Shown one piece after another: positions 22,185 to 32,739 of a DNA stretch of 64,000 nt (position 1 is the first letter of the stretch; each line of letters starts with the position of its first letter). The notes beneath the pieces were generated by a model that was not told where the DNA came from, ran no database searches, and was given only the letters and a program-made list of their open reading frames with translations. The stretch is from Geosiphon pyriformis (lineage: Eukaryota; Glomeromycota; Glomeromycetes; Archaeosporales; Geosiphonaceae): positions 1,433,726-1,497,725 of the forward strand of contig JAAOMT010000134.1 in assembly GCA_016748015.1 (NCBI GenBank), written 5' to 3'. The position numbers were made by a program, and so were the translations under genes.

Positions 22185-23330
22185 TCACATGCCATGAACA
22201 GGACGATCATTAAAGATTGTTCCAGATTGATCTTGAAGAATATAAGAACCATTGTTCAGAACTTTTTTGACTATAAAGGGTTCTTTCCATCAGCTAGAGA
22301 ATTTATTACCATAGACATTGTCTTTGTCTGAACAGTATTCCAAAACCAAGTTACCAATACTTAAGAAAAGTGTTTTATAGGTTTTCTTTTTCTTAAGCTT
22401 CTCTTGGAACTGTTTTATCTTTTCAAAGACAATTATCCGTGCCTCTACCAATGAGTCAAGAATAGTACCAAGTTTTTTTTGCAAAATGTCTTTGTAATTC
22501 CCTATTGTGATTTCTTCAAAGAGTATTGTTTCAATATCAGTTTCTATTGGTAGTATTGCTATTTGTCCATAGAGCAGGTAAAAGAGTTCATAACTTGTTA
22601 TGTCATGATTCACAGTTCTATAAGCAAACAAAGCTAAAGACAGTACTTTGTCTCATAAATTTGTTTTTTCACTTGTTTTGGCTAAGGTTTCATACAGTGT
22701 TCTATTGAAATGTTCCACTAGGCCATTTGTTTGGGGATGATAAGGGGAGAAAAGTTTGTGACGTATTCCTATTTTTCTACAAAGTTCTTCAACCAGTGTA
22801 CTAAGAAAAGCTTTTTCTCTATCAGATAAAAGTTTTTTGAAGCAGCCATAATGACAAATGATATCTTCATAAATGAAATTAACAATGGAAACTGCTGTTT
22901 GATCTGGGGTGGCTCTTGCTTCTATCCACTTTGTAAGATAATTAGTAGCTGTGATAATATATTTGTTGCCATCAGAAGTTACTGTTAATGGTTCAACAAC
23001 ATCTGTACCAATTCTGTTAAAGGGTTGGCCAATAAAAATTGGATAGATGTTTTCTTTGCGATTGAGTTTTTCTCTTTTTTGGCAGGTATTACAGGTTTTG
23101 ATGTACTCAGCAATGTCTTTTCCCAAAGTAGGCCAATAATAGTAAGGTAAAGTTTTCTGAATTGTTTTTGTTTTTTTAAAGTGTCCAGCTAATGGATCAG
23201 TGTGCATGTTGTAGATCACAATTTCTCTTTTTTCAAATCTTATGACTCTCTGGAAGCAGTTAGAATTTTTTCTATTTCTTTTATATAATTGGTTCTGGCA
23301 GATCAAATAAAAATTTGATTGTTTGTGCAA
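22185..23330 (-). CDS. Integrase of A3
   Basis: The largest open piece (22653-23330) carries an intact HHCC zinc domain (HTDPLAGHFKK ... CNTCQ) and all three catalytic acidic positions: GTDVVEP, LLSDREKAF and NGLVEHFNRT. After a stop near 22650 the C-terminal part (22290-22631) continues with FAYRTVNHDITSYELFYLLYG and a GPY/F-like WKEPFIVKKV, then ends at TGA 22185-22187, followed by the conserved LKKY motif. The enzyme joins cDNA ends to target DNA with a short stagger; duplications seen here suggest 4 bp. Confidence 0.85.
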
Positions 23331-23499
23331 ATGTTCTCTTTGCTGTCAAGTGTATTCTGGTGAGTATTGTTCTTTACCCAAAAATTCCATTAAGACAGAG
23401 TAGTTGTCCAAGTCTATTATCATGTTTGGTTGTAAGAAAATTACTAATAATTAGGTTGGTTTGGTTTGGGAGGTTGTACTGTTACTTGGTGGTAAGTCT

Positions 23500-23975
23500 G
23501 GAGAGAGCATCAGCATTTTGATGATTAGCTTCTTTATGGTGTTGAATATTATAGTTGAATTCATCCAAGTGGAGTATCTAGCGGGCTATTTGTTTATGTT
23601 CTAGCTTTTTCTTGTTACACAGCCAAACCAAAGCTTGGTGATCTGTTACTACCAAAAACTTCACACCAAGAAGATACTTATCCCAGTAGCTGGTAGCCCA
23701 AACTACTGCTAAGCATTCCTGCTCAGTAACTGAATAGTTTTTTTCTGCTGGTGTAAGGGTTCTACTGGTATAGGCTATTGCATGTTTTCTGCCATCTTCA
23801 TCTTTTGTATGAGAACAGCACCAAGTCTATAGCCAGATGTATCAGTATAAAGGATGAAAGGTTGATCTAGATTAGGTTGCTTGAGAATAGATTTTGTAAC
23901 CAATTTTTCTTTGAGGATTTCAAATGTTTTCTGCTGATATGTGCTTCAATGATAGTTGACATTTTTCCTGAGTAG
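23500..23975 (-). pseudogene. RNase H and connection region of A3, broken
   Basis: After the RT frame ends at 23976, pieces read FILYTDTSGYRLGAVL and QKMKMAENMQ with frame changes, then PVEPLHQQKKTIQ, a shifted version of the SRTLTPAEKNY motif in A1. The catalytic Asp of the TDTSG motif is present. Indels disable the domain. Confidence 0.7.
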
Positions 23976-26167
23976 CTAATTGAGTGGAGAGACAATTTTA
24001 GAGAAATCCTTAACAAATTTGCAATAATAGGAGGCCAAACCAAGAAAAAAACATAACTCATGAACATTCATTGGTTGTCTTATGTTTTGAACTTTTTCCA
24101 CTTTGGCTGGATCAGAGAAGATTCCATCTTTTGTAATAAGATGGCCAAGAAATTGGGTGGATTGTCTTCCAAAGAAAAATTTGATTGGGTTGATTTTGAG
24201 ACCTGCATTTCTGAGAAGATTAAAAACCTTTTGCAAATGTTTAAGGTGTTCATTCCAGGTTTTTGAGTACACTATTATATCATCCAGATAGACCAGAACA
24301 AAGTTTTTTTTCACTGATTCAAATACTTTATCCATTAAGCATTGAAAGATGGGAGAGGCATTGGTAAGACCAAAAAACATGACTGTGAATTCATAGGTGC
24401 CATACTTGGTAATGAAGGCGGTTTTTTTCCAGCTTTCTGGATCCATCTTTACTTGCCAGAATCCAGCAGTTAGATCAATGATTGAAAAGAAAGCAGCATC
24501 TTTGAATTGATTCAGCATTGTATCAATCTTGAGAAGTGGGTACATGTCTCTTTCAGTAATGGCATTTAATTGGCGGTAATTAACACAAAAGCATAGGGTT
24601 CCACCTTTCTTGAATACCATTACAACTGGGAAAGCCCATTCACTCTTGGTTTCTTGTATAAATCCAAGTTCTTTTATCTGGTTTATTTCTTTCTTGATAA
24701 ACTCATTATTTCGGCAATTGGATTGGTAAGGCTTCAAATGGATGGGACGAGTTTCTCTGGTGGTGATGATGTATTGTATCACATGGGTTCGTCCTGGAAT
24801 ATCACCTTCTTTTAAGATAACTAAGCTGTTTCTTGTCAACAGATTTTCAATGTCTATCTTTCTTTCTTCTGGGGAGGGTTCTCTTTGTTTTACTACTAAT
24901 GATTGGATCTCAGGTGGTTCATTCTCAAAGAACTTCTGTACTTCTTTTAATTCATCTCTTGGTATTAGGCTAATTGGTTCCCAATCTTTGTAATAGATCA
25001 GGCATGATTTGCATTTATCACTTGGAGAATACAAAGGTTTATTGCACCAGCACCAGACACAAGGGCCATGCCACCAATAACTGTATTTGGCTTTCTTGCC
25101 AGGCTTTTGGTCAAAGGTTCTTCTTAGAATATCATAGTAGGGCCAGCAGATCAGCTTACTATTTACAATGATTCCCTTTCTATCAGCTTTAACATTGTCT
25201 AGTGGCTTGCCATTGCTGATAAAGGTGGTGTAGGTGAGTTCAACAGTTTCTTTTTGTTCTTCTTGTTCATCTTCTTCATTACTCTCTTCATCATCTGATT
25301 CCTTTGATTGCTCATCTTCATGATTTTGTTTGATTGCTAAAAGAGTTGTCCAATGGTGACATTTAACCACAATGGGTTTTTTATCACATCTTATAGTTAG
25401 CTCACAAAGTTTATAGTCGAGTAAGACTTTTGCTTTCTTAAGCCACTCATTGCCAACAATAATAGTGTATTCTTTAGCTTTAGAAACTTTCATGTTAGTT
25501 TCAATACTGATGCCATTGATGCAAACAGGAATAGCTTTGGCAATGCCCAGATCTTTCTTCTTGTCACCATGTACGTTAGTCATTGGTCAGGTGGAAGGTT
25601 CATTAATTTTTCTGCCAATTGCTTCAAGGAAGTGTTTGGCAATTACACTAACAGATGATTCACTGTCTAGGATCAAGTCAATAAAGTAACCAGTCACTTG
25701 TGCTTTGCAAATTAGAGGAGTGATATTGCTGTTGTCAGCAAATCCAGCTTGGCGATGGCATTTATTGGTCTTTGGTGTTTTCTTCTTGGGGATTAGAAAT
25801 TTGCGGAGATCTTTTCTGAACTGTAAATGGGTCATTAATTGACCAAAGGTAATGTGTGCTGAGGTTTCCATGAGATCTTTGACAACAGAATAGGGTTCAG
25901 ATTTTTGTACAATTTCTGGGAGTTCCAACTTTGGAGAGTTCTTAAAAACTTTGGCTTTTGGTGGCTCATTGTTATCAGCAGTGGAAGTTGAGGCTTTGTT
26001 AAGATCTAGAACGAAATCAACCTTGACTTTTTTCTTTTTTCTGGTTGATTCAGAAGTGTTGATTGCTAATTCATCCATGTCATGGTCATTATCAGTTAAG
26101 TTAAAAGCAAAAAAGGGGTTTTCTTCTAGTTGGCTTGCACTCTCACCCTTTGGAGGTGCACCTACCA
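23976..26167 (-). pseudogene. Protease-RT polyprotein of A3 (one internal stop)
   Basis: The pol frame opens at the frameshift site with LVGAPPKGESASQLEENPFF. The part at 25587-26078 reaches the retropepsin active site, which reads DSE where DSG is expected (LILDSESSVSVI). A single TGA (25584-25586, CGA-type position) precedes a 535-codon frame (23976-25583). That frame holds the protease C-terminal part (IVGNEWLKKAKVLLDY), an acidic linker, a Cys cluster, then RT with LCFCVNYRQLNAIT, FSIIDLTAGFWQV, YLDDIIVYSKTW and FFLGLASYYCKF. The RT catalytic YLDD is intact. The protease is probably dead. Confidence 0.9.
24990..25085 (-). other. Cys cluster between protease and RT of family A
   Basis: In the A3 pol frame the residues read CVWCWCNKPLYSPSDKCKSC, a C-x2-C-x-C ... 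C-x2-C arrangement with flanking Trp and Tyr. It resembles a small zinc ribbon but fits no retroelement domain I can name. A1 has the same place decayed (CASVINLC near 3990-4010). Confidence 0.55.
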
Positions 26168-26174
26168 GTTTAAA
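26137..26174 (-). promoter_or_regulatory. -1 ribosomal frameshift signal of A3 (gag-pol)
   Basis: In sense orientation the heptamer T TTA AAC (26168-26174) sits in the gag frame CCT-TTA-AAC-TGG-TAG. An 8-nt spacer is followed by a stem-loop (26137-26159): GCAC and CTC pair with GAG and GTGC around a bulged A, loop CAAAGGGT. Back-slipping by one base gives TTT-AAA-CTG-GTA-GGT, which is exactly the pol frame. Heptamer, spacer length and hairpin all fit the canonical signal. Confidence 0.85.
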
Positions 26175-27704
26175 GGCTGATAGACTGTGGCTTCAACTAG
26201 AGAATTCTTTCCAAAGAAATTGATGTTGGCATGGTTGGGTCTTTGATTGGGAGCATTATTGTTAATGGGTCTATTGTTTTGATTGTCATTATTTCTGGAG
26301 ACTGGAGGAGGTAAAGGAGAATTGTTGCAATCTTTTGAGAAATGTCCAGTTAATCCACATCTATAACATACAAGAGAACCACAATTTTGCTGTCTTTGAT
26401 AAGAAGATTGCTGGGGCTGATTAAAATGTGGTTTATATCTGGGTTTTTGTAGTTGTTGGTTATCTCTAACTGCTTGTGCCAAAGGTTCTAATAACTAGAC
26501 AAGATTGGCTGTGAGTTTATCAATTAATTGTTCATTTGGATCTTGAGTTTGGGCAGCAAAAGAGGCAGCAGTCATTTGAGGAGCAGGAGCCATGATAGAA
26601 GCAAGAGCAAAAACTGGAAGTGTGTATTCTTTAGTTGTCTTTAATTTGTTGGGCAAGTTCAATGGCCATGTCCATTGTAGAATTGTCTTTTAGGGCCAAG
26701 AAAGGCCAAAGAGCATAAGATAAATTGGTTCTCAATCCTTTTGTGAAGAAATGAATCTTTTGTTCTTCTGTTCAATTTCTTTCAGAGTTTACATGCTTGA
26801 TTAACTTTCTGATTGCTTTAGGATATTCAGTTACAATTTCACCAGGGCCTTGAGTTTTTCTTTCTAATTCCATGTGCCACTTGAATATCAAGATTGGGGT
26901 TCTGAACTTGTTTTCAAACTGGGTTGTAAAAGAGGTGTTGTTTTCTCCAGCATTTGCTGGCATCCATCTAATGATTCTTTGATGAGCATTAGCATCAGTT
27001 TTCTGTGAAAACCAGGTAGCAAGAGAGCCTTGAAGGTAGCCACCAACAATTTAAAACTTGTATTTATCATCGTATTGGTTAACTGTAGCAGCTCTTTCAA
27101 AGTCATCCAACCATTCAATTAGATCTTGTGCATTGCCTTTGAATAATAGTAGTGGAGTGTTGTTTCTTCATCCCAAAGCAGTTTGTATGTCTTGGAGAGC
27201 AGCCAAGATGTTTGCTTGTATTGGATCTTGGACCATTGGTTTAGGAGTTACTGTTTGTGTGAAGTGCTCCAATTCACTTAAGAAGAGATCAAAAATAGAG
27301 GCTGTTTGGTAGCTTTCTTTTTCTGTTTCAAGAGGAGTTACTGTTGATTAATAAGCAGCAATCCAAATGTGGATTTGATGATTCAGATTTTCGAAATCAG
27401 GGGGCTGTTGTTCAAAGTTTGTAGAATATAAGAGCTGATTGATACTGTTGTTTTTTTTTTCAAAGTTGTCTTCAAAATAAGTTTGATCAAAGTAATAAGT
27501 TGTATAAGTCGTGTAGGTTTCAGCTGAATGCTCATTCAGAAACCAGTTCCAAAAATTTTGGAATTGTCTGCTGAATTGTTTTTCAATGGGGAAGCAAATC
27601 AAGCAGGAGGGCAAAGGATTGAGTTCAATAAAATCTAAATCATTTTTGTTGTGTGCTTTAAAATGTTCTTCTGATTGTTGTGACAGGTATGAATAATCAC
27701 CTAT
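26162..27704 (-). pseudogene. Gag of A3, broken
   Basis: The start codon is ATA (27702-27704) where A1 and A4 have ATG. The N-terminal part matches A1 (GDYSYLSQQSEEHFKAHNKN). Stops occur at 27348 and elsewhere. The capsid-like middle (about 27100-26770) contains GSLATWFSQKTDANAHQRI and FTTQFENKFRTPI, typical of Retrotrans_gag. The C-terminal frame (26162-26482) holds a good zinc knuckle, CYRCGLTGHFSKDC, in a Gln/Asn-rich context, and ends at TAG 26162-26164 just after the slippery site. Confidence 0.85.
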
Positions 27705-27734
27705 ACAATAGAAAACAAGGTGGATTTTGACAAC

Positions 27735-27751
27735 CTCACAGGGAGCACCAC
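27735..27751 (-). other. Primer-binding site of A3
   Basis: Six bases after the 5' LTR, in sense, lies TGGTGCTCCCTGTGAGG. It begins with the TGG that pairs with a tRNA CCA tail, implying a primer ending AGCACCA. The tRNA identity was not determined. Confidence 0.6.
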
Positions 27752-27756
27752 TTTTA

Positions 27757-28443
27757 TGTTATGGGTTGGAGTAACAAGCTAACAGATAACAAGAGAGAAC
27801 AGGATTGTAGAGTAATAGAAATAATCAAAGGGGATTCAACTTCAATGAGCAAATTGAATGAATATGAATTCAATGTACAAGATCAGTCTTATAAAATATC
27901 TCAGTTGCTATTCTTTTCAAAAAATAACAAGGGAATCTGAAGGTAGAAGGATAGTCTATACTGTCAACAATTAATAACTGCTGGTATAATTCTATGCCTT
28001 ATGTCAGTGCTCTTAGAATTCAATATCAGATATTAACTTGTGCTCTTTAGTCACATTTATTTAAATAATCTTCAAATACTGCAATTACACGTTTCAGAAA
28101 AGTGTCAACAAGTAATCTTTTATCCAAAAGATGCTCAGATACTTGAAGGTAGGAAAAGAGAAATTAGCAATAAGAGAATGTTTGAGATAGAAGTTTGTTA
28201 TTTTATTTCTTTGATTGTCTTGATTTCTTACATTGATATTTTTCTACAGCTAAAAGACTCATCATTTATATATCTATTGAAAGTGGTAAATGACCAGATC
28301 AATGATCAGGTTAATGATCAGGTCAACAGTCAAATCATTGATCAGATCAATGATCACTATTTAAAAATAGAGTGGCTAATTATATGACATTAGTGGCTAA
28401 TATATGTGATAACTAATAAAAACTATGAGTTTTAATTATAACA
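27757..28443 (-). repeat. 5' LTR of A3 (687 bp)
   Basis: It starts TGTTATGGG and ends TTATAACA. A 12-bp repeat array (about 28285-28365) adjoins a TATATAAAT box at about 28264-28272 in sense orientation. A plus-strand ORF across this LTR is only the array read through. Confidence 0.92.
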
Positions 28444-28447
28444 GTAG

Positions 28448-29500
28448 AATGGAAATTGTTTAACAGATTAAGATAATTTCTCCTTTGCCAACAATTTTTT
28501 CCTCTGCCATATTAACTGATATATCTATTCTATCTGTTGATCCAAATCTCTGTATTCCTCTAGCTATTATCTTTAATTCTTCCCTTTTTCTCACTGACAC
28601 TAACTGAGCTATTTTCACCAGAGGTAGAAATATTGCTTGTGCTATCTTTTCATTTGGCTTTATAATATAGGCCTTTTCCAAATCATTTTGTAACATAGCA
28701 ATGATATTTTCTATGTATCTTGTATCAATTATTCCTCCTCTGATGTTGATTCCTTTTTTGGCTAGGCTACTCTTAGATGCCAACTGAACCATTGTTGTTG
28801 CTGAAATTTCCAATGCTATTTTGAAATCAATGCAGATGCACGAATGGGGTTCCAATTTTATAGCATCTTTTCCAGGATATCTCAGATCAAACCCTATATT
28901 AGTATCATGCACACACTTTGAAATGATACCTTTATTATTGTCACTGAACCATTTTAGTTCCTGCTCCTTGGTGAGATCAGAGAGTGCTATAAATGTTTCA
29001 GAGTTTGGATCTGAGTCCAAATCACTATTATCTTTGTTGCCATATTGAACAGAGCTGGAACCATTGTTTTTGTCATCATCATTGTTGGAGTTTGAATCAG
29101 GATTGAAAATTGATTCCAATTCTGATGTGCAGTTGCTTATTGGTTTATCTTCTTCTGGAATTGTGTAAATCATGTGTGGTGGTAGATTGTAAATGAGGTC
29201 ACACTCATTACAATACTGAAAGTTACAGAGGATTAAGCAATGTTGACATAATCGAGTGTTCAACTGTTCTAAATGCTGCTCTTGTTCTTTTCTAGTAGGT
29301 GCCAAATGCTGGTAATGTTTATGAAACTCTTTTAGGTCATCTTCAATGTTGCCAAAGATGTCAAAAGTTTGTATGTATTCAGGTTCAGAAAGAGATAGAG
29401 GGTTGTTTTTGATCTCTAGTAGTTTGCTGGTTGTCATACCTTCTGCTTTCACATATGCCATTCTCCATAGTTCATCTTTGTTGTAGGGATATCCTTCCAA
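28448..29500 (-). CDS. dUTPase-containing segment of B2 polyprotein
   Basis: This is a 346-codon open frame. Residues 85-100 form a Cys motif C-x2-C-x3-C-x4-C-x2-C. Residues about 130-175 are acidic and low-complexity. Residues about 200-335 match the five trimeric dUTPase motifs in order: IGFDLRYPG, SKSSLAKKG, GGIIDTRYIENI, PNEKIAQAIF and RGIQRFGSTDR. dUTPase hydrolyses dUTP to dUMP and PPi, limiting uracil in newly made cDNA. The key Asp of motif 3 and the Arg/Phe of motif 5 are present, but two Gly positions read Glu or Arg, so activity is doubtful. The frame ends in a TAA just before the A3 insertion; beyond it the linker at 20785 continues in frame. Confidence 0.88.
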
Positions 29501-30199
29501 TTGTCACAATGCTTGTTTCCAGGTGTTATCAATTGGTATTCCTTTGCTTATCCAATCATTTATCAGTATGGTATACTGGCATGTTTCATCACATGTTCTT
29601 CCATGCCCAGGAATGTTATTCCACATTTTTTTGTCAGATAGGATAGTTTCACATACAAGACATGGTTGGTTATCCCACTTTCCTTGTTGTTTTGGTCATC
29701 CAAAGTGTTCTACAACACATGAGTGGCAGTAGAATCTTGTGGCTGTGGAGTATTTCTTGTCATTATCACAACATGTGTCCATTGATGACAATTTCTTGCT
29801 GCAATTGACGCATTCCAATTTTGGTCGACGATAATTGGATGGTGGTAATGAAGTGTAAGTGTATAAACTATAAGTGCTGCTGGTGAGATTGGTTTCTTCT
29901 TCTTTCTCCTTTTCCTTTCTCTTATTAATTTTTTCTTACTCCCAGTTTGCTGGTTCGTCTTAGTCATTATCAGTTTCCCAGTTTTGGTCAGTATTTCAGG
30001 TAAGTTCTTTGTTTTCTTTCCTTTTTCTCTTGTTATTCCATAAAAGTATCAGTAGTAGCTTGTTGTGGTTTTTATCAGCCCAAAAGACTTGGTACACTTT
30101 CCAGATAGGTTTCTCTTTTTCTTTTTTGAATTCAATAAGTGGAGCTGATGGCGTGGTAATGAGTTTGAAATGGCCACACATGGCTGATACACATGTGTG
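29501..30199 (-). pseudogene. Cys-rich region between protease and dUTPase of B2
   Basis: Several short frames (29710-29967, 29996-30181, 30049-30249) read a basic, Lys-rich stretch (RKRRKKKKPISPAALIVYTL) and then a decayed Cys-rich region with paired Cys, matched in C1 (55739-56095) and B4 (63380-63640). Shared landmarks are a GKKLSSM or NKKLSSM motif, a C-x-A-C pair and C-x3-C-x-Y-x-I-L-I. The pattern suggests zinc binding. No named domain is recognised. Confidence 0.6.
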
Positions 30200-30203
30200 T
30201 TGT

Positions 30204-31065
30204 TGTTACAAGTAACTACTACTGGTATTAGATTAGATAACAAACTCATAACTTGGTACTCAAATCTAGTTGCAGTTGATAGTGATCTGAAGGTTTGTGT
30301 CTAAAAAGTTTGTATCTGAAGGGTTTGGTTGAGTTCTTTGTATAATGGACAGAGATTCAATGGTAATAGTTTTATCCATAGCTTTCTGAAACCGCAGTTT
30401 TGTCAATTTCTTTTTCAGCTTGATGGCTGGTATTTCTTCTGGTAAGCTATTCTTAATTGAGTGTTCTATCCTTATTTCTGGGTCTTTTACCAGTTACGTT
30501 TATCCTGATATCAGCACCCTGCACATTAATTCTCAATAGAGTTAGTAAATAACAATAAAATCAAAGCAAGAAATAAAGAAAAGAAAAGAAAGAAAAGAAA
30601 TAAGCCAAGGCGATTTACAAGTTAGTATTCCATCAATAGCCATGATTAAGAGCTATTGTTCCAGTGTGGTTAAGTATCAATTACTATTAATATAAAGTGT
30701 TGATAGTAGCAGTGGGTTTGAGATAACAAACAGTTATTTATTTGTGGTTTGGAAAGTTGTCTAGATAAAATCTAAACTGAGAGATCTGTTTTTTTAGCTT
30801 CTAATCCTACTGCTATATATACATAATTGAGATTTCTCAATTTCTCAATTCTTCACAACAGGAATTCTGGGATTCCTGGAATCCTGTGATTTCTTTAAAA
30901 AGAATTCTGAAATTCTGGAATCCTGCAATTCCTTATGAAAATCCTGTAATTCCTGGAATTCTGCAATTCCTGAGAGGAATCCTGGAATTCCACATTTTAC
31001 TATGTCTACTTCTAATTGGTTAATAACTATACTAATATATATTTTCTATATTTCTATGAGTAACA
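30204..31065 (-). repeat. Solo LTR of family B inside B2 (862 bp)
   Basis: TGTTACAAG...GAGTAACA is flanked by TTGT on both sides (30200-30203 and 31066-31069). Removing the LTR and one TTGT joins NGQ to HTCVSAMCGHF, matching the uninterrupted B4 protein near 62980. It carries a GGAATTC-rich array at about 30840-30985 in place of the CATTGCT palindromes of other B LTRs. Confidence 0.95.
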
Positions 31066-31069
31066 TTGT

Positions 31070-31680
31070 CCATTTTGGTTGAGCTGGAGCTCTTGGGTGT
31101 TTCAATCGAGTGTTGTGTTGATTTTGGACAGCCAGTCATTACTCACTAGTGCTTGGTATTGAGTGGCTTCCATGACTAATACCTTGATTGGTATGGTGAT
31201 GCCATTGATTTCTATGGGCAAGTTATCTATTTTACCAATTGGAGTCTTGGTGGTTCTATCAGCGGTAATTATCCTTGCACTGGCAGTTCGATCAACTCAG
31301 TGACCTAATTGGTCCATGAGCTGTTTTGTAATAATGCTGCCAGCTGATCCACTATCTAGAATCAGTTTGATAAACTGACCATCAATTTTGTCATCTGTGT
31401 ACATCACCGTAATAGGTTTTTCCTTAAATGCAGCTCCACCAAACAAAGAGGTTTTTGTCAGTTCCTTGATTTTGAAAGGAAATATAGCTGCTAGAGACTT
31501 GTCTTCCATAATAGTGGCTGGTGGAATATTGGTAAGTGATTGCTTCTGTTTGAGTTCCCGAATGTTGGGTAAGGTGTCTTCTGAGGTAGCCAGAAGACTT
31601 AAATAGTTTTGGGAACTCGGGTTTTGAGTATACCTGGTTCCTGAACTCCATTGTTGTGATCTTAACAGCTGGTTAAATAA
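31070..31680 (-). pseudogene. Protease region of B2
   Basis: The frame at 31297-31509 carries the retropepsin active site LILDSGSAGSIITKQL, with DSG intact, preceded by EDKSLAAIFPFKI. Downstream frames continue with TADRTTKTPIGKIDNLPIEI and QYQALVSNDWLSK, the second conserved part of retropepsins. A stop at 31297 (and others) breaks the frame. The enzyme would cut the Gag-Pol polyprotein. Confidence 0.8.
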
Positions 31681-32685
31681 ACTGGGGATTGGTTAGTGAA
31701 CAACCATCACTAATCTCCAGTTTTGGGTGACTCTTGATCTGGGGTTTTCTGATGTCATTTGAGCTGAGTTTGATGGTAGTGTTTAAACTGTGAGTGTCTG
31801 ATAAATTATTTGTGGCTGTAGTAGTTGATATATTATTGGTGGCTACAGTTGATAAACTGGAGATTGATATACGGGTGGTTGATATATTGACTGTTGTATT
31901 ATTGGCAGGTAAGTCAGTTAATATGGGGCTGGGTTGGATTGGTAATTTGGAGTTGGGAACCAGCGATTGGGGTTTCGATATTGATTTCCCAATCATTGGT
32001 TATTATTATAAAATTGGCAGTCAGCTCTAATGTGGTCTTGTTTATCACAGTTATGGCAGACATGTGTCTCTTGTTGCCATGGCTGATTTGGAGATAATGA
32101 TGGATGCATCTGATTTTGGAAACAATTCATGTTTCCTGAATTATTGCGTCATTGTGGTGGTTGATAAATTGCATGATTGTCAGCTAAGTATCCTTCCAAT
32201 TTCTGATTAATTGAATTACTGAATTGTTTCAATTTGGAATCCAATTCAGATGATCTATTCATCACTAGATTAACAGCTTGGGCATGGCTTGCTTTGAGTT
32301 TTGCCAATTCAAAATCTCTGGTATTTGTAACGGCATTTTAGAGAGTTTGTGAGTGCATTAGACATACATGTTGGAGAAGACTACTATGCAATCCACAGAT
32401 GAACTGGTTTAGAATCTGAGGTGTGGTAAAATAGTTAGCTTGAATTGCTTAAATTTGGCATAAATTCCTGTGGAAATGTCCCAAGTAAGTAGTAACTGCT
32501 TCAGTTTTTTTTTGTTTAATTGTGGTGAAGGTGTTGGCTAAGCAATAAATACTGTTATTATTACTGAAATATTCCAAAAATGCAGTTTTGAATTTCTGGA
32601 ATGTTTAAGGTTTAATGGCTAAACTCTGATACTATGAGTCGGCAGTATCTTGTAGAAAATAGAGAATTACTTGAAGAATTATTTT
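31673..32685 (-). pseudogene. Gag (middle and C-terminal part) of B2
   Basis: From the fusion point the minus strand reads FLQDTADS, TFQKFKTAFLEYFSNNNSI, YLGHFHRNL and ILNQFICGLHSSLLQHV, then a helical segment (SELDSKLKQFSNSINQK) and a zinc knuckle, CHNCDKQDHIRADC, with Gly replaced by Asp. A Ser/Thr/Pro-rich tail (31673-31996) follows. Stops are frequent. The N-terminal half of Gag is missing. Confidence 0.75.
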
Positions 32686-32739
32686 TTGAACTTCTTTTTT
32701 GAGTATTACTTGTGTTATTTTAATTTGTAGTTTTTCAAA

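Larger units (their letters stand above)
20786..28443 (-). mobile_element. Element A3: family A retrotransposon with both LTRs, nested in B2
   Basis: It is 7658 bp long with LTRs 20786-21436 and 27757-28443. The flanking 4-bp duplication is GTGG (20782-20785) and GTAG (28444-28447), one transition apart. Removing the element and one duplicate restores the B2 reading frame across dUTPase and linker. It is the best-preserved family A copy: the protease-RT region is open except for one TGA. The two LTRs differ at many positions, mostly transitions, so the insertion is not recent. Confidence 0.93.
16154..32685 (-). mobile_element. Element B2: family B dUTPase-bearing Ty3/gypsy element, split by A3 and a solo LTR
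   Basis: On the minus strand the order is gag (about 32685-31680), protease, [solo LTR 30204-31065], Cys-rich region, dUTPase, [A3 20786-28443], linker, RT, RNase H, integrase, ORFy, polypurine tract and 3' LTR (16154-16918). Removing both insertions with one 4-bp duplication each rejoins the coding frame. The 5' LTR and gag N-terminus are missing; a second family B fragment (B3) is fused in their place. The left flank is TCAC (16150-16153), inside A2. Confidence 0.85.

Noticed and set aside
28040-28387. Plus-strand open frame of 115 codons with NDQ repeats
   Set aside because: It is the 12-bp repeat array of the A3 5' LTR read in frame, not a gene.
28448-29500. Reading the dUTPase as a host gene
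   Set aside because: It is flanked by protease and RT of one element in the same frame, recurs in C1, and carries the element-specific Cys motif.
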